From: Bacteroidales bacterium
GTDB lineage: Bacteria > Bacteroidota > Bacteroidia > Bacteroidales > JAADGE01
Reading direction: 5' to 3'
NCBI GenBank assembly: GCA_029932445.1
Contig: JAOZQB010000191.1
Span: 1 to 5,580 of the forward strand
Length of the DNA: 5,580 bases
The translations under genes were made by a program, and so were the position numbers. Numbering within the stretch: the first letter of the stretch is position 1; every line of letters begins with the position of its first letter. This document shows, piece by piece, positions 1-5,580 of the stretch. Under the pieces are notes generated by a model. The model did no database searches. It saw only the letters and a list, made by a program, of their open reading frames with translations, and was not told where the DNA came from.

Positions 1-34
1 CTAATTAACACAATGTCAGTATTTTGAATTAAAT
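1..34. other. AT-rich flank downstream of the 337-residue gene
   Basis: Only 34 bases lie beyond the TAA stop at 35-37. I see no hairpin with a T-run, no open frame entering from the left edge that looks coding, and no repeat. The transcript end of the operon, or a further gene, must lie outside the window. Confidence 0.5.
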
Positions 35-1048
35 TTACCAACTTAGTCCGATTCCCAAAGATAATGTTATCGGAGGAGCCGATGCTCCGTTATATAATTG
101 TTGTTCAAAATCAGAATCAATGTGGTTAAGAATAAAGATCCCGCCTTGATAATAAAGTCCGAAATCCCTTTTCCTTGACAAAATCCAACGGTCACCGGCT
201 TCTATCCCGAACCCGTTGTATATGCCCAAACCTGCATCTTTCCAACTTAAGTTAAAAAACAAACTGTTTTTTTCTTTATTCGTATGAATTTTCAAACCAC
301 CCGTAAAGCCAATAAAACCGGCACCGAAATGAACACCCAAATAATCGTGTACCCGAACTTCATAATCAACACCGATAAGCGTGTAACCTCCTATTTGATA
401 CCCGATTGCAATGACATTTCTGTTGTTGGCGGAGCGAATTTTTTCAGGTTTTTCGGTATATTTGTTAGAATTTGACGTTTGGTCATTATTATCAAAAACA
501 ATTTCTACGGCATTATCTTCGGTCTTAATTTCTTGAGAATTATTATCGGGAATACTTTTATTAAATTTTCTTACACAATCCCGGAATGCAGCAATCAGTC
601 TTTGCGGATGTGTTGAAAACGCATCATCCGTGTTTTCAATAATTTCGGAATGAACCTCATGTTTATAATTAAAAATGTCAATAAATTCAAAACCGACATA
701 TATTTTGCCGACATCTTTTGAATAACTCTCCGATTGGCTGATTGTAATATGTTTTATAATAACTTTTACCGCAGTTTGGTTTTCGGATGTTTTTTTGAAG
801 TTTGTTAAAAACCAAGTATTAAGATAATTATAGACACCGCCGTCAACGGTAATTTTATCCGATTTTTTAAAAGCACCTTTCCACAGTTCGCCGATAAATT
901 CTTTGTTTTTCCGTTTATCAATGACTTCCGGAACATAAAATTTTCGATTTGAAAGTTGAAACGTATCTTTAGGAAGTGTTATGGTTTTCTGAGAAAAAGA
1001 TACGAAAGGACTAAATATCAGGCAAATTCCGAAGATCAAATTTTTCAT
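35..1048 (-). CDS. Exported two-domain protein: soluble alpha/beta domain plus small outer-membrane barrel-like domain
   Basis: I do not recognise a named gene; this looks like a Bacteroidota hypothetical envelope protein of 337 residues. A type I signal peptide covers residues 1-19 (Lys at 3, a hydrophobic core, then S-F-S|Q), with no lipobox cysteine at the cleavage site. Residues about 30-165 show a strand-helix-strand-strand-strand-helix pattern: FYVPEVIDKR (37-46), a helix near 72-86, strands near 93-104, 114-126 and 129-138, and a helix near 147-163. This recalls small periplasmic folds such as YajG or the ABC-transport auxiliary lipoproteins, but that is inference from pattern only. 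A polar Asn/Glu/Lys-rich linker (about 167-208) leads to a Gly- and aromatic-rich region (209-337) of alternating short strands ending in G-L-S-W, consistent with an outer-membrane barrel of about eight strands with a terminal aromatic signal. It starts 49 bases after the large upstream gene on the same strand, so co-transcription is likely. The ATG at 1046-1048 fits the signal peptide; no Shine-Dalgarno is seen. Confidence 0.85.
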   Translation of the reverse strand: MKNLIFGICLIFSPFVSFSQKTITLPKDTFQLSNRKFYVPEVIDKRKNKEFIGELWKGAFKKSDKITVDGGVYNYLNTWFLTNFKKTSENQTAVKVIIKHITISQSESYSKDVGKIYVGFEFIDIFNYKHEVHSEIIENTDDAFSTHPQRLIAAFRDCVRKFNKSIPDNNSQEIKTEDNAVEIVFDNNDQTSNSNKYTEKPEKIRSANNRNVIAIGYQIGGYTLIGVDYEVRVHDYLGVHFGAGFIGFTGGLKIHTNKEKNSLFFNLSWKDAGLGIYNGFGIEAGDRWILSRKRDFGLYYQGGIFILNHIDSDFEQQLYNGASAPPITLSLGIGLSW

Positions 1049-1097
1049 TTTGATGTTTTTACAGAGTTGTCTGACAAAAGTATCAAATATATCGGAT
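1049..1097 (-). promoter_or_regulatory. Intergenic spacer inside the probable two-gene operon
   Basis: These 49 bases lie between the stop of the large gene and the ATG of the 337-residue gene. There is no terminator hairpin, which supports read-through. Two perfect matches to the Bacteroidota -7 element TAnnTTTG occur on the minus strand: TATATTTG (1084-1091) and TACTTTTG (1075-1082). Neither has a true TTTG -33 element about 19-21 bases upstream; the second has only TTTT near 1102-1105. An extra internal promoter is possible but weakly supported. The bases before the ATG are A-rich without a Shine-Dalgarno sequence. Confidence 0.3.
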
Positions 1098-4000
1098 TTA
1101 AAAAAATGCGCGAATACTCATTCCGCCGGTATGAATTATTTTACTTTCTTCGGATTTTCGACCGGAATAATTAAATTCTATTTGAAGTGTATTTGTCAAT
1201 TTTTTATACCACTGTACCGTCCACAAATAGTTTTTTCCGCTTTGCAAACCTTCAAGTATTTCATAAGAAATTGCCGAATTGGAAGGACCGTTATATCGAA
1301 TATTTACAAAGTCAAAATGAACTTGAAAACGACCTTGGTTAACACTTGAAAATTGATATTCTCCGCCTGCCGTATAGGAAGAAAATGTTTCTTCTCCGCT
1401 TAAATTATTTTTTTTCTTAATCATAAAACGTCCTTTTACCGTGCTTTTTTTATCCGCTTTAAAGTTCAGAGTAGTTTCGTTTTCGGTGTAACGGATTGAA
1501 TAATTATTATCCGAAAAAAATTCGGATGAATATTTTTTAATTCCTGATTTATAGCTGTTTGTAAAAATAAAACTTTGCATCTTTTTATTTAACTCAAGGG
1601 TATGAAACAGATTACTTCTTGTGTCAACTCCGTTAATAAGTAAGTTTTTTGTTCCTGAATTAATATAAGAATAGCTGATTAATATTTTAAATTTTGAAAT
1701 GTCAACAGAGAATCGATTTTTTAATGTTTTGTTATTTGAAATTAAAACACTGTCCGGTAGATTGAGGTCAAAATATTCGGCCTTATTATCAATTTTTCTG
1801 TTAAGCTTAAAAGTAAAACGATTTGAAAATATCGAAAGTAAATTTTTTACCCCATTTTTATTATGCCAAATACGGTGAGGCATGAGATTAAAAACTTCAT
1901 AAACAGATTGATTATAAACAGTTTTATATTCCGATGAAGGCAATGCAATGCGAATATAATTTGCTTCGTCGGAAAAATTTGCTTTTACGAATTCATTAAG
2001 CTCTTTAATTTGATTGTTGTTAAAATCTTTCCAAGCAAAAATACCTTGTCCGTTTTGAACTTCAAAATATGAAAATTCTTTTACGGCTTCATTACCGCTT
2101 GTATGTTCCAAAAAGCTTGAGCTTGAAACAGCACCTTTAAAAAATTTGAATGAATAATTCAGTCTTCCCGAAAGGGTATTTTCTGCGGGAATATTTGCAA
2201 AAATACTGTCCTTGCTTGTTAATTTTCTGAAATTTATTGTTGATTTAACGGTTTGGTTTTTCAGATTCAATAATGCTGCTCGAAACTTAATGTTATGTGC
2301 CGTTGAAGCATAAACGATTGTATTTTCGGAAGGTAAGAAATCTTCTCTGTTTATATAACTTAAAGAAAACAAGTGCTTTAAGCTGTCTGATGATTGAATG
2401 TATGTTTCAAATTCATTAAAGCGATAAGAAAATTGATTAGCAAGCGTATCAACGGAACTTGAAAACAGGTTTTTTTCGCCCGAATTTTTTATCCCGATAT
2501 TAAAATGTGAAAATTTGCCTTCTGCGTGCCCGGAATATTTGATAAATTCAGTTTGTTTGCTTGTGTCTTTTGTTGTTAACCGATCGGCTTTTAGGTCAAT
2601 CATTATTTTTTGTTTGTCTATATTTATGAAAACAGTATTTCTGTTTCCCGAATAAAATTTATTCCGGACCAATAAATCGGAAGACAAGCCGACTTTTCCC
2701 GTTTTTTGGTTAACCCAATTTAAACTTAATGATGCAAAATGTTCGTCGAATAATTCTTTTGACGGTAACAAATTCCAATCTCTGTCAAATTCAGGCATTT
2801 TATACGGTTCAAAAGCATCAAAATGGGTATTCGTAAATTGCCAATTTGTATTTAGCTGTAAATACCCTTCGGATGTATCTTTTTTCAAGAAATTTTTACT
2901 TCCGATAAATTTAAAAGCATATCCTAAATTATCATTATCATCAATCTCGGAAAACGTATTCAAGTCATTATTTGTTAACGCACTTTCAAAATAGTATTTG
3001 CCGCCGGTTTTTATTTTACCGAATATTCCGGCACTAAGCATTTGTTTTTTTTTCGGACTTATCAGCAATTTTACCGGTTCATATTTACCTTGCGGAATTC
3101 CGTTAATCGGTGCAATCCACTCATATACTTTGCCGTTTGCTCCGTTTTGTACTCGTTTATAATTGCCTTTATGTTCACCGACAAATGAAAAATTAACTCT
3201 GTATTTTGCATTAATGCTGTCGGTTGAATAGAGATATATGTTTTGATACACAGCAGTTTGCACAATGGTATCTGTTTTCTTGTATAATACTTCATTACGA
3301 TTAAACGTATCAATTAAAACCGCACTGTTTACAAATGCATTTTGAATATTATCACCGATTGAATGAAACATCAATTTTTGCTCTTCATTCAAATCTTGTC
3401 GCAAACTGTAATTTTTTGCATCTTGTTCGGAAAATAAATTTAAAAAGACGGTTGTATTTTTTGTTTTAAGAGATGTTGAACTGCCGGCAGTGAATCGTGT
3501 ATAATTCATTTCGGAATATTCAAATTCGGCAATAATTCGGCTGTCTTTTGTAATAATTCGGTTTGATGTAAACGTTAATTCACCTGAGTTGTAATTGATT
3601 ACATAATCATTGTCGTTTCCGCGTTCCAACAGGTTCCCGTCAATATAAATTTTTTCACTGCCCGAAAGAACGATAATGTAAAGTTCTCCGTTACCTCCCG
3701 TGAGACGGTAAGGACCCTGATTTCCTTCGGTTCCGATAAAAGACATTTTATTATATTTCCCTTTGGAAACAGCAACATTCAATTGTGTTTTTATGATGTA
3801 ATCTTTTTTTGTATTTAATGTTGTCGTAAAACTTGCCCCTTTTACTTTTTTGTTGAATTTCATAAAATAACTTTCAATCGGCTTAACTATTAAATCACCG
3901 ACAGCCAGGACACTTTTTTCAGACATCAGTCGAATAAAAACATTATCAAATTCTCTTAAATTTTGCGAACTTCCGTCGGCTTGTATCGGGATGTTACTGT

Positions 4001-4538
4001 CGGTAATATTTGCTTGTATTTCAATTTCGGGGCTTATTTTTCCGGAAAGTTGCAGGTTAAAATCTGACATTAAACCGGCATTTTGATTATTCCCCACGGT
4101 AATTCCTCGTGAAATACTGCCGGATTTTTTTAATCCTGAAAAATTGCCGAAACCGGAAGATTGATTATCGGAATATTTTTTCAGATAATGACGTTGAATA
4201 CTATTATCCGATGAAATTAATGTTTTGTGATTAAAGGGCTTTGAAAAATTATAAGGAAAAACACGGTAAGAAACCGTACAGATTTTATTTTTATAGGATT
4301 GAAATGTTGTCGGATTAAAAATTAATAAAGATTTTGAAGGAACTAACAGATAATCATTTTGAGGAATTATTTTATTATTATATAAAAGTGTTAATGTTTC
4401 CGGAACAATACTTAAGGTGTCAATACAGAGACTGTCATTTGAAATAATAAGATCTTTTTTGATAAGATTATTCAAGTTTTGACCGAAACTTACAGAGTTA
4501 AGGAGAATTAATGATATGATTATGAGTATTTTTTTCAA
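1098..4538 (-). CDS. Large exported beta-rich protein, probable outer-membrane protein of a conserved Bacteroidota family
   Basis: This 1146-residue protein has no function I can name, but its blocks match a conserved Bacteroidota hypothetical family I recall. A signal peptide (1-19) ends S-F-G|Q. Residues about 35-105 form a small beta domain (LSIVPETLTLLYNN, then SYRVFPYNFSK) holding the only two cysteines, C38 and C87. Residues 139-204 carry the block SRGITVGNNQNAG and TDSNIPIQADGSSQNLREFD. Residues 272-324 carry GNQGPYRLTGGNGELY, SGSEKIYIDGNLLERG and DYVINYNSGELTF, reminiscent of motifs in gliding/secretion protein SprA, although this protein is under half SprA's length. The rest is alternating polar and aromatic strands with an acidic turn (IDDNDNLGYA, 532-541), an EF-hand-like loop (838-849) and a conserved tail (YEILEGLQSGKN near 1092-1103, then RAFF at the end). 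The terminal Phe and strand pattern suggest an outer-membrane barrel (inference). The start is a TTG at 4536-4538: no in-frame ATG lies between it and the upstream stop at 4584-4586, and only this start gives the full signal peptide. It is the first gene of a probable operon with the 337-residue gene. Confidence 0.9.
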   Translation of the reverse strand: MKKILIIISLILLNSVSFGQNLNNLIKKDLIISNDSLCIDTLSIVPETLTLLYNNKIIPQNDYLLVPSKSLLIFNPTTFQSYKNKICTVSYRVFPYNFSKPFNHKTLISSDNSIQRHYLKKYSDNQSSGFGNFSGLKKSGSISRGITVGNNQNAGLMSDFNLQLSGKISPEIEIQANITDSNIPIQADGSSQNLREFDNVFIRLMSEKSVLAVGDLIVKPIESYFMKFNKKVKGASFTTTLNTKKDYIIKTQLNVAVSKGKYNKMSFIGTEGNQGPYRLTGGNGELYIIVLSGSEKIYIDGNLLERGNDNDYVINYNSGELTFTSNRIITKDSRIIAEFEYSEMNYTRFTAGSSTSLKTKNTTVFLNLFSEQDAKNYSLRQDLNEEQKLMFHSIGDNIQNAFVNSAVLIDTFNRNEVLYKKTDTIVQTAVYQNIYLYSTDSINAKYRVNFSFVGEHKGNYKRVQNGANGKVYEWIAPINGIPQGKYEPVKLLISPKKKQMLSAGIFGKIKTGGKYYFESALTNNDLNTFSEIDDNDNLGYAFKFIGSKNFLKKDTSEGYLQLNTNWQFTNTHFDAFEPYKMPEFDRDWNLLPSKELFDEHFASLSLNWVNQKTGKVGLSSDLLVRNKFYSGNRNTVFINIDKQKIMIDLKADRLTTKDTSKQTEFIKYSGHAEGKFSHFNIGIKNSGEKNLFSSSVDTLANQFSYRFNEFETYIQSSDSLKHLFSLSYINREDFLPSENTIVYASTAHNIKFRAALLNLKNQTVKSTINFRKLTSKDSIFANIPAENTLSGRLNYSFKFFKGAVSSSSFLEHTSGNEAVKEFSYFEVQNGQGIFAWKDFNNNQIKELNEFVKANFSDEANYIRIALPSSEYKTVYNQSVYEVFNLMPHRIWHNKNGVKNLLSIFSNRFTFKLNRKIDNKAEYFDLNLPDSVLISNNKTLKNRFSVDISKFKILISYSYINSGTKNLLINGVDTRSNLFHTLELNKKMQSFIFTNSYKSGIKKYSSEFFSDNNYSIRYTENETTLNFKADKKSTVKGRFMIKKKNNLSGEETFSSYTAGGEYQFSSVNQGRFQVHFDFVNIRYNGPSNSAISYEILEGLQSGKNYLWTVQWYKKLTNTLQIEFNYSGRKSEESKIIHTGGMSIRAFF

Positions 4539-4543
4539 AAAAA
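4529..4543 (-). other. T7-G-A7 palindromic homopolymer pair around the TTG start codon
   Basis: Read on the minus strand, seven T, one G and seven A run directly into one another. The TTG start of the large gene is made of the last two T and the G, and codons 2 and 3 are AAA AAA. The tract is therefore both the translation start context and a potential slippage site. Its AU-only content should leave the start region of the mRNA nearly unstructured, which may make up for the missing Shine-Dalgarno sequence. Confidence 0.5.
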
Positions 4544-4612
4544 CAATTTTGTTATGACGGCAATATGCAAAAAACGAAAATAATTATAAAATAATTACTA
4601 ATATTGCGAGAA
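4539..4612. promoter_or_regulatory. Divergent intergenic region, presumed promoters for both directions
   Basis: These 74 bases separate the TTG start of the large envelope gene (minus) from the ATG of the glycosyltransferase (plus), so both transcripts should start here or inside the opposing genes. The stretch is almost all A and T. The best match to the Bacteroidota -7 element TAnnTTTG is TATTTTCG on the minus strand (4575-4582), with one mismatch, but no TTTG-like -33 element sits at the expected spacing. On the plus strand I find nothing better than a one-mismatch CAATTTTG at 4544-4551. The promoter function is inferred from the gene arrangement, not from clear motifs. Confidence 0.4.
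4581..4597. repeat. Perfect AT-only inverted repeat, possible operator
   Basis: The sequence TAATTAT-AAA-ATAATTA has perfect 7-base arms around a 3-base centre, and it lies in the middle of the divergent intergenic region. Such a position suits a regulator binding site that could affect both genes. The arms are pure A/T, so in this AT-rich stretch a chance match is quite possible. It is too weak, and lacks the T-run context, to be called a terminator. Confidence 0.4.
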
Positions 4613-5580
4613 ATGTCGGAAAAAAAGAAAATATTAATTTTTATCGATTGGTTTTTACCGGGATATAAAGCAGGCGGTCCGATACGGAGTGTGGCGAATA
4701 TCGTTGATTGCTTATCCGATGATTTTAGTTTTAAAATTATTACGACGGATACGGATTATTTAGAAACGGAATCGTATAAAAATATTGAAAGTAACACGTG
4801 GACGAAATTTAATAACAATACTTCGATATATTATTTTTCAAAAGGAAAACTGACAAAAAGGAATCTTAATAATTTAATTAAAAACACGGATTTTAATATT
4901 GCTTATATAAACGGAGTTTATTCTTTTTATTTTTCGATTCTTCCGCTTTTCCTTTTGAGAAAAACAAAGAAAAAAATAATTGTTGCTTCAAGAGGTATGC
5001 TTTCAAAGCATGCTTTCAGTTCTAAAAGTTTAAAAAAGACCGCTTTTTTGAATTTTGCAAAGATGTTCGGTTTATATAAAAACATCATATTTCAGGCAAC
5101 TGATAAAAAAGAAGCAGACGATATAAAACAAATTATCAGAAAATTTAAAGACATTATTGTTGTTCCTAATTTACCGAAAAAAACAGTTTATTCCGAAAAC
5201 AGAATAAAAGAAAAAGAACCGGGAATATTAAAACTGGTAAGCATTGCTCGAATTTCAACCGAAAAGAATACCCTGTTTGCTTTACAAATATTATTATCGG
5301 GAAATTATAAAGGCAACGTACAGTTTGATTTATATGGTTCTGTCTATAATGATGAATATTGGCAAAAATGTAAAAAAACAATAAAAAATTTGCCTGAAAA
5401 TATATTTGTTAATTATAAGGGATCTGTTGAAAGTTCAAAAGTCCATGAAACATTTTCAGATTATCATTTTTCTTTTATGCCTTCAAAAGGGGAAAATTTC
5501 GGGCATTCCGTTTTAGAAAGCTTAGCAGCCGGATGTCCCGTAATTACAAGCGACCAAACCCCGTGGCGAAATCTTGAAGA
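4613..5580 (+). CDS. Glycosyltransferase, GT-B fold, family 4-like (3' end beyond the window)
   Basis: It probably transfers a sugar from a nucleotide-sugar donor to a growing surface glycan at the cytoplasmic face of the inner membrane; the sugar and acceptor cannot be read from the sequence. The frame is open from the ATG at 4613-4615 to the window edge, giving 322 full codons; relatives usually run a little over 400 residues, so roughly the last 100 are missing. The N-terminal Rossmann half (about 1-195) begins KILIFIDWFLPGYKAGGPIRSV, with the acceptor-side Gly-rich loop at 19-23. It also has ASRGML (125-130), ATDKKEADDI (162-171) and VVPNLP (183-188). The C-terminal donor half starts near 206 with LVSIARISTEKN (208-219), where R213 and K218 match the donor-phosphate-binding pair. 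It contains the EX7E motif as E294 and E302 in GENFGHSVLESLAAGCPV, followed by TSDQTPWRNLE. No signal peptide is present. ATG 4613 is the only in-frame Met after the stop at 4592-4594; a TTG at 4604 is the alternative. No Shine-Dalgarno is visible. It is divergent from the envelope genes and probably opens a polysaccharide cluster to the right. Confidence 0.93.
   Translation, partial: MSEKKKILIFIDWFLPGYKAGGPIRSVANIVDCLSDDFSFKIITTDTDYLETESYKNIESNTWTKFNNNTSIYYFSKGKLTKRNLNNLIKNTDFNIAYINGVYSFYFSILPLFLLRKTKKKIIVASRGMLSKHAFSSKSLKKTAFLNFAKMFGLYKNIIFQATDKKEADDIKQIIRKFKDIIVVPNLPKKTVYSENRIKEKEPGILKLVSIARISTEKNTLFALQILLSGNYKGNVQFDLYGSVYNDEYWQKCKKTIKNLPENIFVNYKGSVESSKVHETFSDYHFSFMPSKGENFGHSVLESLAAGCPVITSDQTPWRNLE

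Noticed and set aside
1..34. Possible terminator after the 337-residue gene
   Set aside because: No stem of useful length and no T-run on the minus strand; the window ends too soon to tell.
284..475. 63-residue plus-strand open frame
   Set aside because: It lies fully antisense to the barrel half and linker of the 337-residue gene, has no recognisable domain, and is explained by the reverse complement of real codons.
956..1349. Two overlapping plus-strand frames of 72 and 99 residues across the operon junction
   Set aside because: Both run antisense over the end of the large gene and the start of the small one, overlap each other in different frames, and have no family-like composition.
3071..3313. 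80-residue minus-strand frame inside the large gene
   Set aside because: It is a shifted-frame shadow of the large gene, whose own frame is uninterrupted and matches a conserved family.
1098..4538. Large protein considered as SprA itself or as a TonB-dependent receptor
   Set aside because: It is less than half the length of SprA. It also lacks a recognisable TonB box, plug-domain motifs and a carboxypeptidase-like N-terminal domain of typical SusC-type receptors.
5166..5381. 71-residue minus-strand frame with hydrophobic stretches
   Set aside because: It is antisense to the donor-binding half of the glycosyltransferase; its Phe/Leu/Ile content simply mirrors Lys/Glu/Asn codons rich in A on the other strand.
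4613..5580. Glycosyltransferase considered as a truncated pseudogene because no stop codon is found
   Set aside because: The frame is intact to the window edge with the expected motifs in order, so the missing end is due to the window boundary.

Overview
The window looks like chromosomal DNA of a member of the Bacteroidota, probably an AT-rich one. By eye about a third of the bases are G+C. Both complete proteins carry signal peptides that end in the phylum's typical S-F-(G/S)|Q cleavage context, no start codon has a convincing Shine-Dalgarno sequence, and the largest protein closely fits a family I know only from this phylum. I cannot narrow this below phylum.

The layout is one divergent pair. 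From 4538 down to 35, two minus-strand genes lie 49 bases apart and probably form an operon. The first encodes a 1146-residue exported, beta-rich protein that is probably in the outer membrane. The second encodes a 337-residue exported protein with a soluble N-terminal alpha/beta domain, a polar linker and a C-terminal domain resembling a small outer-membrane barrel. Both end in an aromatic residue, as outer-membrane barrels often do. From 4613 to the right edge, a plus-strand gene encodes a GT-B fold glycosyltransferase (GT4-like) that is cut off by the window after about 322 residues. The 74 bases between the divergent starts are very AT-rich and hold a perfect 7+3+7 inverted repeat.

How the genes work together is only partly visible. 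The two minus-strand genes encode cell-envelope proteins and may work together at the outer membrane. The glycosyltransferase most likely belongs to a surface-polysaccharide or O-antigen cluster continuing to the right, and it need not be linked in function to the other two.

There are no RNA genes, CRISPR arrays, mobile elements or phage genes, and no gene-free stretch above 300 bases. The most interesting content is the poorly characterised envelope pair: a conserved large protein with no function known to me, an EF-hand-like loop, a TTG start inside a T7-G-A7 palindrome, and an unusual two-domain partner. I see no clear sign of a new defence or mobile system.
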